A stretch of DNA of 64,000 nt from DASQYE01 sp036389675 (lineage in GTDB: Bacteria; Acidobacteriota; Blastocatellia; Pyrinomonadales; Pyrinomonadaceae), in assembly GCA_036389675.1 (NCBI GenBank), contig DASVWI010000032.1, forward strand, positions 49,183-113,182, in the 5' to 3' direction. The notes beneath the pieces were generated by a model. It did no database searches, was not told the origin of the DNA, and saw only the letters and a list, made by a program, of their open reading frames with translations. Made by a program: the position numbers and the translations under genes. Shown piece after piece: positions 41,748 through 50,593 of the stretch. The stretch's first letter is position 1. Each line of letters starts with the position of its first letter.

Positions 41748-44700
41748 TTAGACCCTGGCCTTGAAATTTTCGGGGACGGATAAGGTCTGCCTCAGTTTTG
41801 CCTGCGGTCGCTTCTTGCTGGCGGCTTCGACCCTCGCGACCCTGAACGAATATCTTGAGACGCGCGGGGCGACGGCGATCAGGGTTTCAAGTGTCGCCAT
41901 GGAATCCTCCCGCCTGACGTGCGCCTCAAGCAGCTCCTTGACGCGCGGCCAGTCCGGCTGCTGGCTGACCTCAGGATTCTTGCCGAGCCGTTGCAGAAAA
42001 TCATGGAGCGAGCCTGCGCTCTCCGACTTCAACACCTTCTCAAGCTCTTCGATGAAGAAAAGCGAGAGGGGCGGAGCGCCTGTGATAATGCCCAGCAGAA
42101 TCATCACCGCTTTATACTCGCCGCCGCTCTGCCCGTCTTCCCCCATGAACTTCTCAAGCTGGGCGGGGCGAAGCCCGACCTTGATTAACCTGTAGCAGTT
42201 GAGAAATCTTTTGACGGCGCGCGGCGAACGTCCTATCAGCGGCGTCAGCTCCTTCATGTACTCGACCTCTTTTTCCCTGAGCTTCAGGCTCTGCGGCTCA
42301 AGGTCTATCGGCTGGTCTTCGCCAGCATCATCCTCATCCTCTTCATCGTTTCCGTTACCGGCGGCGGCATCGTTCCCCTGCTCGCCCGTCGCTTCAACGC
42401 CCGCCGGTTTCCGGCTGGCAGCGCCGGCACTTCCGACTTGCCCTTCGAGCGAAACGTTGGCCGCGCCTGTGCTGGCAGCCGGCGCTTCCGCTCCGGCCCG
42501 TACCTGCGGCCCAGCTTCTTCGCGCGCTTCTTCAAAGGGCGGCGGTGCGGTGGCTACGGGCGACGCTTCCTGAGAGGGATGCTGTTCGGCGTCGTCAATC
42601 TTCCCGCCGCGGATTATAAGATCATACGTTCTCTTTTCATCTCCGATCAGGCTGTCTTTGGTCAACCCGTCGAGGAAATTTTTGCAGGCCCCGTCTTCCA
42701 TGGGCTTGAGCCAGAACGGTATCTGGAAAATCTTTTCCAGATAGTCGTGCGGCGTTGCGCCCTGAGCCTTGCTCGCCGTCGGCGGTTTATCGTTCTTCGC
42801 GTCCTCATCTTCTTCCATCCGCAGCCATTCGTAGCTCTCCTGCAGAGAGCGCGTCACCCATCGCGCGTCAACACCGACGACGACGACGAAGAGCGGAAAG
42901 GCCAGCAGCAGATGGATGGCCTGCAAGACCTGCACGACGCGGTCGGGCGGGCAGCGATCAAGGTCGTCTATGTAGAGGATGATGCGATTGATCGTGTGGT
43001 CGTCGTGCGCGCCGTTTCCCTTGCGCTCCTCCGCGCGCTGTTCGCTAAAGAGCGCCGCCAGCTTCTCGAAGTCGCGGCGGATGAGCGCGAGCACTCCGAG
43101 GTGTCGGCGGTAATCGCTGGCCGCCGCGCGGTCTTCGATAAACTCGGCGAGTATTTTGCCCGCCGTCGTGCCGGCAATCTCCGTCTCAAGCTCCGTCACC
43201 TGCCGCTTAATGACATCCGCCTCGCGCTCGGCATCTTTATACTCTTTGGTCAGCGCGCTCACTTCCGCTTCCAGCCCGATGATCAGCTTCTGTCGTTCCT
43301 CCTCTATCTCGTCGTGCTTCTCTTTCAGCGTTTTGAGCCCCTCCTGCAATCTCTCCCAGTAAGGCTTGGCGGAGGCCAGCAGGGTGAGCAGGAAGGTCAG
43401 CCCGGAAGCGAGAGCGGCGTACGCTCTGGGGAGCGTCGTCCCGCGGTTTAGCAACTGATAAATCAATGGTAATAGAATCGCCACCAGCGTCGGTATCAGG
43501 AGCAGGGCCAGCGCCACGGCCCACCTTTTCAACCGGTTCGGCTCGTTCCTGAACAGGTTCCACTGCGCGCGCAGTCTGTGCCAGATGCTTTTGGATTCAA
43601 CGTATCTCTTTTGCACCTCCGCCGCAGAGGTCAAAGAAGCGCTCGAAATGCCGAGCTGCTTTAAGAGCTGCTGCTGCTCGCCGGAAAATGTGATCGGCAG
43701 GTTTAGCTGCTCAAGGACGCTCGTCTTCAACTCGCCGCGCAGCAATTGCAGGTCGCGCGAAATGTCGTCGCGCTGGCTCTTGGCCTCGTCGGCGCGCCCG
43801 CGCGCTTCCCTCTCCTGTTTGCTCAGCTTCTCTTTGCGCTCGTCCACCCGGGCCTGAATCTGCTTCTTGACACCCAGCTTCTCCATCAACGCATCACGGC
43901 GCGCCTCCGTCAGCGTGCTGCTCTCTTTGTCCGAGAGCTTCAGGTGCGCGAAGATGTGCTCGACGAGGCTCGCCCACAAGTTGCCTTCTATGTAGTGCCA
44001 CGCATTGAACTCGATCTGCACGATGTTCTTGTAGTAGCCGATCTTATTCTGCGGCTTTTTTGAAGCGCGTGCCCTGCGCGAGAGCAGACTGACGCGTGCC
44101 CTCATCTGTCGCATGAAATGTGTCTTGCCCGAGCCCCAATCACCGAAGAGCCCTATGGAGAGAGGCGGCTCGACGCTCCAGGCCGCCACCAGAGAGGCGA
44201 GCGCGTTGACATCCGGCGTGATGTCAAGCAAATCTTCTCCATACCAGTAATCGGTCAGGAATCCGGCGAGGCGCGCTTGCAGATCGCCGTCACCCCCGGT
44301 CGCTGTCTCGGTTGCCGCATCCTCCGTGCCCGATATGGTGATATCTTCCGTGTGCCCCTTCGTCGTCTCGCCCGTTTCTTCAGAGAGCCCGAGCACGGTG
44401 CGCCATGCCTGATGATCGTCGTCGGGCAGAGAGTCAACGATAAAGCCGAAGAATCTTTCGCGCAGGCGTTCGATATCGACCAGCCGTTTGAGGCGGAAGA
44501 TTGCTCCGCTGCTCCCCCCTACAGGCCCGTAGACGAGCAGCGCCGCCAGCAGATGCCGCGCGCTGATCCTGCCGCGACGAAAGGCAGCGGAGACTTCAAG
44601 CCCCGTTTGCTCGGACGATCTGTCGGGAGCGCGCGTCAGAGTCGCCGCCGAGATTTCAGCCGCGCGCCTGATGATAGCGAGCACGTTAGGAGTTATAGTT

Positions 44701-45698
44701 GCGGCCTCTTCCCGCAGGCTGGAGGAATCGACAATTCCATCAGTCGAACGATACGGGGCACGAGGGAAGGTGTACATCAGGTCACGCAGGTAAAGCTCCG
44801 TTCCGTTCTCGCTCAACTCCTTCCAGAAAAAATGGGACGTTCTAAAGGAGCGCGCCTGCTCGCGCCCGGTCTCCGCAATCGCGAATATCAGGCATTCGGT
44901 CGTGAGCATCGGCGGCTGCTCCGTGGCGACTACGGCCAGTTTGGCCGCAAGCCTCAGTATCTCCTCCACCTCGCTGGATAGATCGAACCCAGAAAGCTCA
45001 TCCAGGGGGTAACTGCTGATGTGTGGGCTGGACGCTTCGCCCGGCGTTGTGCTACCTCCTGCTGCGCTCGACACGGACTGTTCAGAGCTTAAGGAGGACG
45101 ACCCCTCGCCCGTTGTTGGCGGGGGGGTTATGTACGACGAAGGCGGGCTTGTGGACGACGAAGACTGTGCCTTCGCCTCCTGCTGCATCACGCCCGAGGT
45201 GGAGCTTGAAGCAAATGAATCTTTGACGGCAAGCCTGACGATCTCGTCTGCCAGCTCATTGAGTATCTTTTCCAGCGCGCGGCCCGTTCGCGTTCCCAGC
45301 GGATTGCCGTCTCTGGGAAACATCCGCATCTTAGCCAGCCAGCCTACCTCCTTCCATGAACATGGCCTGATTAGAATCGGAAAAAGAAGCAGGCCGCGCT
45401 CCTCGTGCCGCTTGAGCAGTTGAGGAATTTCTTGCCCTCCGAGCCATTCCGAGGCCAGATAATCAACTGAGATAAGAAGCACGGCGACCTGCGCCTTTTC
45501 GACGACCCCCTCGATTTGTGCATTCCATTCATCGCTGGCCTTGACCTGTTGATAGTCCCAGATGGAGATGCGCCCGGACTGCACCGCCGGTTTCAAGTAC
45601 AGGCGCAGTCTGTCCTTCCACTTCTCATCTTTGTTGCTGTAGCTGATGAAGACCAGCGGCGGCTCTGAAAGGGTTGCGGCGGGTTGATTCGCTTTCAT
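41748..45698 (-). CDS. TIR-Clp_N-like-KAP NTPase membrane protein, candidate defence gene
   Basis: 1316 aa. TIR domain 14-150 (VFISYSNKDEKWKDRL, IWDYQQ, with candidate catalytic Glu90 in SEWLGGQE); Ser/Thr-rich linker; two Clp-N-like helical repeats ~225-410 (SSEVEEILRLAAKLAVVATEQ and TPNVLAIIRRAAEISA, each followed by a HLL/CLIFAI motif); KAP P-loop (GLFGDWGSGKTHF, ~515-527); coiled coil ~620-700 and ~790-870; two membrane helices ~725-775; Walker B YIDDLDRCPPDRV (~907); C-terminal RSPRAVKRFLN. KAP NTPases include the phage-exclusion protein PifA, and TIR domains can degrade NAD, so abortive defence is a reasonable inference. AGGAG lies upstream. Confidence 0.85.
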   Translation of the reverse strand: MKANQPAATLSEPPLVFISYSNKDEKWKDRLRLYLKPAVQSGRISIWDYQQVKASDEWNAQIEGVVEKAQVAVLLISVDYLASEWLGGQEIPQLLKRHEERGLLLFPILIRPCSWKEVGWLAKMRMFPRDGNPLGTRTGRALEKILNELADEIVRLAVKDSFASSSTSGVMQQEAKAQSSSSTSPPSSYITPPPTTGEGSSSLSSEQSVSSAAGGSTTPGEASSPHISSYPLDELSGFDLSSEVEEILRLAAKLAVVATEQPPMLTTECLIFAIAETGREQARSFRTSHFFWKELSENGTELYLRDLMYTFPRAPYRSTDGIVDSSSLREEAATITPNVLAIIRRAAEISAATLTRAPDRSSEQTGLEVSAAFRRGRISARHLLAALLVYGPVGGSSGAIFRLKRLVDIERLRERFFGFIVDSLPDDDHQAWRTVLGLSEETGETTKGHTEDITISGTEDAATETATGGDGDLQARLAGFLTDYWYGEDLLDITPDVNALASLVAAWSVEPPLSIGLFGDWGSGKTHFMRQMRARVSLLSRRARASKKPQNKIGYYKNIVQIEFNAWHYIEGNLWASLVEHIFAHLKLSDKESSTLTEARRDALMEKLGVKKQIQARVDERKEKLSKQEREARGRADEAKSQRDDISRDLQLLRGELKTSVLEQLNLPITFSGEQQQLLKQLGISSASLTSAAEVQKRYVESKSIWHRLRAQWNLFRNEPNRLKRWAVALALLLIPTLVAILLPLIYQLLNRGTTLPRAYAALASGLTFLLTLLASAKPYWERLQEGLKTLKEKHDEIEEERQKLIIGLEAEVSALTKEYKDAEREADVIKRQVTELETEIAGTTAGKILAEFIEDRAAASDYRRHLGVLALIRRDFEKLAALFSEQRAEERKGNGAHDDHTINRIILYIDDLDRCPPDRVVQVLQAIHLLLAFPLFVVVVGVDARWVTRSLQESYEWLRMEEDEDAKNDKPPTASKAQGATPHDYLEKIFQIPFWLKPMEDGACKNFLDGLTKDSLIGDEKRTYDLIIRGGKIDDAEQHPSQEASPVATAPPPFEEAREEAGPQVRAGAEAPAASTGAANVSLEGQVGSAGAASRKPAGVEATGEQGNDAAAGNGNDEEDEDDAGEDQPIDLEPQSLKLREKEVEYMKELTPLIGRSPRAVKRFLNCYRLIKVGLRPAQLEKFMGEDGQSGGEYKAVMILLGIITGAPPLSLFFIEELEKVLKSESAGSLHDFLQRLGKNPEVSQQPDWPRVKELLEAHVRREDSMATLETLIAVAPRVSRYSFRVARVEAASKKRPQAKLRQTLSVPENFKARV

Positions 45699-45934
45699 CT
45701 CATTCTCCTGCGAAGAGCCTGGGAAGTGTCAGGGCACGAGCCCGAAATGGCAGGCGCACAATATACACGGCCTCGGGCGGAAAAACGTCAGGAAATGCGC
45801 GAGGTTCTGGTGCTTGGCTGAGCTGGCCGGGTTCACGGCAGCTTACCCCTGGGCGCTCATCCGGAAGCGACGCGCCCGGGCGTGTCTCATGCGAGGAATT
45901 TTAAAGTGCGTTTCCGGCGCAGACGAAAGCGGGG

Positions 45935-46783
45935 TCAGCAAGTGTACTGGCGCTCGATGGCCCTGATCTTGGCGACGCGCTTGCGATGACGGTCTTCGCT
46001 GATCTCTGTCGAGAGCCATGCGCTGACTATCTCGCGCATCAACGAGAGGTTGATCGTGCCGCTTCCGAGCGTGAGGACGTTGGCGTCGTTATGCTCGCGC
46101 GAGTTTTTGGCGACGGCGACCGAATAGCAGGCGGCGGCGCGTATGCCCGGCACTTTGTTGGCCGTCATACAGGAGCCCACGCCCGCGCCGTCAATGATAA
46201 TGCCGACATCGGCTGACTGGTCGGCCACGGCGCGCGCCACGGCATGCGCGTAGTCAGGGTAATCGACGGCCTCCTCGGAGTTCGTCCCGTAATCGCGCAC
46301 AGCATGGCCCAACTCTGCTAGCATCTTTTTCAGCTCTTCCTTCATCTTGAAGCCGCCGTGGTCTGAGCCGACGGCGACGACCCGCGCCTGCGTCGAGCCG
46401 CGACGAGAGACGCGACGCACCAGCTCTATGCGACGCTCGCGCACGATATCAGCGGCGAGCGGCGTCAGGCGCGCACCTTCGGCAACCCTCAGCCGTGCCC
46501 CCTCTTCGAGCCCGTGCACATCGGTCTCCGTAATCACCATCTTTGATGACTCGTCGCGCGTGTACTCAGGCGGCGCGGCGGCCTCCGCAGCGACGGGCGC
46601 TGTCTGAATAAAGCGACTGGGGGGCGGCGGCGGTGCAGCCGATGTCTTGCCCGCATCCACTGCGCTCTCCTGTGCCCCGGGGCTCATTGGCCCACCCGTC
46701 GGCTCGTCCTCCGCCGGCAGCGCCTTGTTAAGCACATCGCGCACCAGCGCCCGCACGCGATCACGTGTTTGTTCATCTGCCAT
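45935..46783 (-). CDS. rpiB: RpiB-family isomerase with N-terminal encapsulation-peptide-like helix
   Basis: 282 aa. Residues 5-22 (amphipathic RDRVRALVRDVLNKAL) look like an encapsulation peptide; a Pro/Ala-rich linker follows; ~82-124 (VITETDVHGLEEGARLRV..ARLTPLAADIVRERRI) resembles a small domain seen in other microcompartment enzymes; ~134-282 is the LacAB/RpiB fold (VAVGSDHGGFKMKEEL, DYPDYAHAV, REHNDANVL). The usual active-site Cys (CGTG) is Asp here (IIDGAGVGSCMTANK). I placed the start at ATG 46783; the longer frame to 46894 is repeat-derived. Same strand as deoC, with the TIR-KAP gene in between. Confidence 0.9.
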   Translation of the reverse strand: MADEQTRDRVRALVRDVLNKALPAEDEPTGGPMSPGAQESAVDAGKTSAAPPPPPSRFIQTAPVAAEAAAPPEYTRDESSKMVITETDVHGLEEGARLRVAEGARLTPLAADIVRERRIELVRRVSRRGSTQARVVAVGSDHGGFKMKEELKKMLAELGHAVRDYGTNSEEAVDYPDYAHAVARAVADQSADVGIIIDGAGVGSCMTANKVPGIRAAACYSVAVAKNSREHNDANVLTLGSGTINLSLMREIVSAWLSTEISEDRHRKRVAKIRAIERQYTC

Positions 46784-46796
46784 AAGCGTAAAAAGC

Positions 46797-46873
46797 AAGG
46801 ATGAAGGATGAAGGATGAAATGAGAGATTACGGGTCTTGAAAGCTTTTCCTTCATCCTTCCGCCTTCATCCTT
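46797..46873. repeat. Family B heptad inverted repeat (copy 3)
   Basis: AAGGATGAAGGATGAAGGAT on the left (46797-), TTCATCCTTCCGCCTTCATC on the right (46851-46873). The right arm encodes the last two residues (QG) and the TGA of the metallophosphatase gene. Lies between that gene and rpiB on the same strand, so here the element is inside a likely operon. Confidence 0.85.
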
Positions 46874-47879
46874 GCTCTTCCATCCTTTCGTCAAGCGAGG
46901 GGTCGTTGAGATCGATCAGGCGACCGGCGGATGCGGTCACTTTGTTCTGGCGCACGGTGAAATCAACACGGCCCAGATAGATGCCGCTTTTGCCGACCTG
47001 AAAGATGACCGTGTCTTTGCCCGACGGCTGCTTTGCTATGACGGGCTGCTTCATAAAAGTATGGGTGTGGCCGCTGGCGATGAAGTCTATGCCGTCAACC
47101 TGCGCGACGACCTGCGAGTCACCCAACTCGTCTCCCTTCGGCTGAGGGTAATAGCCGAGGTGCGAGGCGCAGACGACCATCACGCATCTCTCCTCCCCGC
47201 GCAACTGGCGGACAGCGCCGCGCGCCATCCGTACAGGGTCAATATACTTGAGCCCCTTGAAGCTCTCCGGCGGGTTCAAGCCTTCGAGCTTGATGCCGAG
47301 GCCGAAGATGCCGACCCTTATGCCTCCCAACTGGCGAACGACGTAAGGCTTGACGCGGTTGGCGATGGCCGTGCCTCTCACATCGTAGTTGGCCGAGACG
47401 AACTCGAAGGTGGCGGACTTCATGGCTTCGGCCAGCCCTTCGATGCCGTTGTCGAAATCGTGATTACCGAGCGTCACCACATCATAGCCGACCGCCGACA
47501 TGGTCTTGTATTCCACCACGCCCTTGTAGAGATTGAAATAGGGCGTGCCCTGAAAACAATCCCCGGCGTCTATGAGCAGCGTGTTCGGATTCTCCTTGCG
47601 GACGCGTTTGACGAGAGTTCCGCGACGCGCGATGCCGCCCTTGCCGGCGTAGCGGTCGTTGGCCGGGAGCGGATCGATCTGCGAGTGCATGTCGTTCGTA
47701 TGCAGGATGGTGATGAGCGTCTCGCCCTCTGCGGGCTCAAGCAGAGGCGCGGTCAGGGCCTTAGGCGAGGTGGTGCGCGCGGGCACGTGTGCCGGGAAGA
47801 CCTTTGAAGAGAGCGCGAGCCCGGCTGTAGCAGCGGCGGCGGCTGATGCGCCAAGGAATCGTCTGCGCGTGATCGTCAT
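46866..47879 (-). CDS. 5'-nucleotidase catalytic (metallophosphatase) subunit, Tat-exported
   Basis: 337 aa with a twin-arginine signal (TRRRFLGASAAAAATAG, residues 4-20). Calcineurin-like metallophosphatase domain of the UshA/5'-nucleotidase family: HTNDMHSQ, DAGDCFQGTPYF, TLGNHDFDNG and SGHTHTF. The C-terminal substrate domain of UshA is absent here and encoded separately by the upstream gene, whose stop overlaps this start by four bases. Probably releases nucleosides in the periplasm. Confidence 0.92.
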   Translation of the reverse strand: MTITRRRFLGASAAAAATAGLALSSKVFPAHVPARTTSPKALTAPLLEPAEGETLITILHTNDMHSQIDPLPANDRYAGKGGIARRGTLVKRVRKENPNTLLIDAGDCFQGTPYFNLYKGVVEYKTMSAVGYDVVTLGNHDFDNGIEGLAEAMKSATFEFVSANYDVRGTAIANRVKPYVVRQLGGIRVGIFGLGIKLEGLNPPESFKGLKYIDPVRMARGAVRQLRGEERCVMVVCASHLGYYPQPKGDELGDSQVVAQVDGIDFIASGHTHTFMKQPVIAKQPSGKDTVIFQVGKSGIYLGRVDFTVRQNKVTASAGRLIDLNDPSLDERMEEQG

Positions 47880-48760
47880 GGCTGTTCCTCCTCCGACTCC
47901 TGCGCCTGTGCGGTTCTGTCGTAACGAAAACGCCCGTCGAGCATGGCCTTGATGGGCCGCCCCGCAGCCGTCTCCGCCTTCACGTATTCGAGCACGGCAT
48001 CGCGCATCGTGAGCGAGAGCGGGCGCAGGTTTTTGCCCTCCTGCAAGACGCTGTAATCGCCCCCGCGCTTGACCAGATAGTCTATGGTCACGATGGTGTA
48101 GGTGGCAGCGGGGTCGATCTCTATTTCAGCGCCGCCCGCGTCCCTCAGCTTGACGTTAACAAGCTCGCTCTTCTTCAATTCCTTGTTGGTGCGATAGACG
48201 ATGCGCGCGCCAGACTGTGCGTTGCGATGCTCGACCGTGAGGTTCAGGAAGCGGCGCAACTGCTCGCCGCTCAACTCAAGCGTGACGAGCGCGTTCTCAA
48301 ACGGCAGCAGCTCGTAGATGTCGCTGGAGCTGATATCGCCTTCCGCGATCTGGTTCTTACGCAGGCCGCTACTGTTGATGACGGCCAGAAGGACTGGCTT
48401 TTTGAGCACGACTTCGGCGCGGCTGCGGAGCGCATCGGCCACGAAATTGCCGAGCGAGCCTCCGCCCATTCCGCCCTTCTTCAGCCCACCCACGAGCCTG
48501 CCTATCGGCGCGTTCAGCTCCTTCACCTTCGCGCTGTAGGGAGCGATGACGGCCTCGACCGACGGGTCGCTCGCCACGCTTTCATCGATGGCATTCTCCG
48601 AGGCGCGCACACTGATATTGGCGGGCGCGACGGGCTGAACAGCCGGAACCTGTGCGGCGGCGGCGGTCTGCGCGCACACAGGGCTTTGCGTCGCCGGGCC
48701 AACCAGCAGGCAGAAAAACAGCAACGAGACACAGCATGCAATTCTGTTCGCGTATCTCAA
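47876..48760 (-). CDS. 5'-nucleotidase C-terminal-domain protein
   Basis: 294 aa. Signal peptide (~1-31), then the 5'-nucleotidase C-terminal domain: GGLKKGGMGGGSLGNFVADAL, INSSGLRKNQIAEGDISSSDIYELLPFENALVTLELSG, and GGDYSVLQEG. This is the nucleoside-binding half of UshA as a separate, exported polypeptide. It is expected to work with the catalytic protein, which starts in the overlapping ATGA. Confidence 0.9.
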   Translation of the reverse strand: MRYANRIACCVSLLFFCLLVGPATQSPVCAQTAAAAQVPAVQPVAPANISVRASENAIDESVASDPSVEAVIAPYSAKVKELNAPIGRLVGGLKKGGMGGGSLGNFVADALRSRAEVVLKKPVLLAVINSSGLRKNQIAEGDISSSDIYELLPFENALVTLELSGEQLRRFLNLTVEHRNAQSGARIVYRTNKELKKSELVNVKLRDAGGAEIEIDPAATYTIVTIDYLVKRGGDYSVLQEGKNLRPLSLTMRDAVLEYVKAETAAGRPIKAMLDGRFRYDRTAQAQESEEEQP

Positions 48761-48893
48761 GATTCTTCCCCTTTCAGCGAAACTGGCAGCGCTTCCGCAA
48801 TGGAAGCGGGACGTGGATAGATAGCTTCTGGCGGAGCGCGAGCCTTTTCACAGCTTCTCCGGACAAGTTTACGGCCTTCGCGCTCTTTAACGA

Positions 48894-48922
48894 TTGACCT
48901 TGGGGGAGAGCTTCAATAGTAT
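48894..48922 (+). promoter_or_regulatory. Candidate sigma70 promoter of hpt
   Basis: TTGACC (48894-48899), 17-base spacer, TAGTAT (48917-48922); 5/6 and 4/6 of consensus. It lies 115 bases before the hpt start and points towards it. Confidence 0.4.
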
Positions 48923-49037
48923 GTCGCACCGGAGGCCCTACGCGCAACGGCTCGCCAGAAAAGGTTGATTGATTCAATCCTTGCCGGGGCCAACCCGTAC
49001 CGAAAGCTCGATCCGTAATCAAGTTTGATTGGAGAAT

Positions 49038-49619
49038 ATGTTCTTGGCTACATCCGCATCCGCCACACACCCCGCATCGGAATTCAACAACACGAATCTC
49101 GAACCGCTCTTCTCAGCCGAGCAGATACAGGGCCGCATCAGCGAGATGGGCACAGAGATAGCCCGCGACTACAGCGGGCTCAACCCTCTGCTGATCGTCG
49201 TCCTCAAGGGCGCGGTCATCTTCGCGAGCGATCTGCTGCGCGCCATCGATCTTAAGCTCGCCATCGAGTTCATGGCGATATCCAGCTACGGCTCTTCGAC
49301 GCGCACCTCCGGCGAGGTACGCATCGTCAAAGACCTCGACGTGCCGATTGAAGGGCGCGACATCATCGTCGTCGAAGACATCGTTGACACGGGGCTGACG
49401 CTCTCCTACATGCTCGCCAATCTTCACGCGCGCGGCGCGCGAAGCGTCAAGCTCGTGGCGCTCCTCGATAAGTTCGAGCGGCGCGAGCGCGACGTGGAGA
49501 TCAACTATCTCGGCTTCAAGATACCAGACGCCTTCGTCGTCGGCTACGGACTGGACTTCGCCGAGCGTTACCGCAACCTGCCCTACATCGCCGTCCTCAA
49601 AAATCCTGAGCTACTGTAG
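49038..49619 (+). CDS. hpt: Hypoxanthine phosphoribosyltransferase
   Basis: Salvages hypoxanthine or guanine with PRPP. 193 aa. The PRPP-binding loop is VVEDIVDTGLT; VVLKGAVIFASDLLRAI and ISSYGSSTRTSGEVRIVKDLD are family motifs; C-terminal FVVGYGLDFAERYRNLP is typical. ATG 49038 is close to a GGAG (3-base gap); TTG 49029 is an alternative start. The extra ~20 N-terminal residues before SAEQI are not conserved. The upstream 5'-nucleotidase genes (divergent) supply nucleosides. Confidence 0.95.
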   Translation: MFLATSASATHPASEFNNTNLEPLFSAEQIQGRISEMGTEIARDYSGLNPLLIVVLKGAVIFASDLLRAIDLKLAIEFMAISSYGSSTRTSGEVRIVKDLDVPIEGRDIIVVEDIVDTGLTLSYMLANLHARGARSVKLVALLDKFERRERDVEINYLGFKIPDAFVVGYGLDFAERYRNLPYIAVLKNPELL

Positions 49620-49666
49620 CGAGCGGCGGCGAAGCGGTCTCATACTACCTTTAAGGGGGAATTACC

Positions 49667-50560
49667 GTGAAACGTTTTATCTTCATCAACGTCGTGCTGG
49701 CCGTGTGTCTCTCGGCAAGCTCGGTCTGTGCCCAGCAACCGGATTACTCGAAAGTCGAGATCAAGGTCATCAAGGCGGCGGGCAACGTCTACATGCTGCA
49801 GGGCGCGGGCGGCAACATAGGCGTCTCTGTGGGCACGGACGGCATTCTCATCGTAGACGATCAGTTCGCGCCGCTGGCCGATAAAATCCGCGCCGCCTTA
49901 AAGACGCTCGGAGAGGGAAAGCTGAAGTTCGTGCTGAACACGCACTGGCACGGAGATCATACCGGCGGCAACGCTCAGTTTAGCCCCGAAGCTCCCATCA
50001 TCGCGCACACCAACGTACGCAAACGGCTCGAATCAGACCAGAAGGTTCTCGGAGAGGCGGTCAAGGCTTCGCCCAAAGAAGCGCTGCCGGTCATCACCTT
50101 CGACGAATCGCTGACGGTTCACTTCAACGGCGAAGAGATTCGCGTCATACATTTCCCGCACGGGCACACGGACGGCGACAGCGTCATCTTCTTCTCCACC
50201 TCGAACGTAGTCCACATGGGCGACGACTTCTTCGCCGGGAGATTCCCCTTCGTTGATCTGGACAGCGGCGGAAGCGTCGAAGGAGCGATGAAGAATGTCG
50301 GCGAGGTTCTCGCAAGACTTCCCGCCAACGTCAAGATCATTCCCGGCCACGGCCCGCTCTCCACGATTGACGACCTCAAGCTCTACCACCGCATGCTCAC
50401 GGAAACCATCGGCATAGTCCGCCAGCGCATGAGCGCGGGCAAGACCCTCGCCCAGATCAAAAGGGAAGGGCTTCCGGCGCAGTGGAAGGAGTGGGGCACG
50501 GGCTTTATCAAGACAGACACATGGATTGAAACTATCTACAAGAGCCTGTCGAAGAGATAG
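49667..50560 (+). CDS. Secreted metallo-beta-lactamase-fold hydrolase
   Basis: 297 aa with signal peptide (~1-22). Zinc ligands HTHWHGDH (His93, His95, Asp97, His98), HFPHGHTDGD and PGHGPLST. It belongs to the cyclase/glyoxalase-like secreted MBL-fold group rather than a proven antibiotic lactamase. The start is GTG 49667, supported by AAGGGGGA 7 bases upstream; it follows hpt by 47 bases. Confidence 0.88.
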   Translation: MKRFIFINVVLAVCLSASSVCAQQPDYSKVEIKVIKAAGNVYMLQGAGGNIGVSVGTDGILIVDDQFAPLADKIRAALKTLGEGKLKFVLNTHWHGDHTGGNAQFSPEAPIIAHTNVRKRLESDQKVLGEAVKASPKEALPVITFDESLTVHFNGEEIRVIHFPHGHTDGDSVIFFSTSNVVHMGDDFFAGRFPFVDLDSGGSVEGAMKNVGEVLARLPANVKIIPGHGPLSTIDDLKLYHRMLTETIGIVRQRMSAGKTLAQIKREGLPAQWKEWGTGFIKTDTWIETIYKSLSKR

Positions 50561-50593
50561 TGATGAATGAACAGCTTTACACTCATCACTTTT

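Noticed and set aside
42438..43451. 337-codon plus-strand frame inside the TIR-KAP gene
   Set aside because: Shadow of the minus-strand KAP gene; charged, repetitive and without a family.
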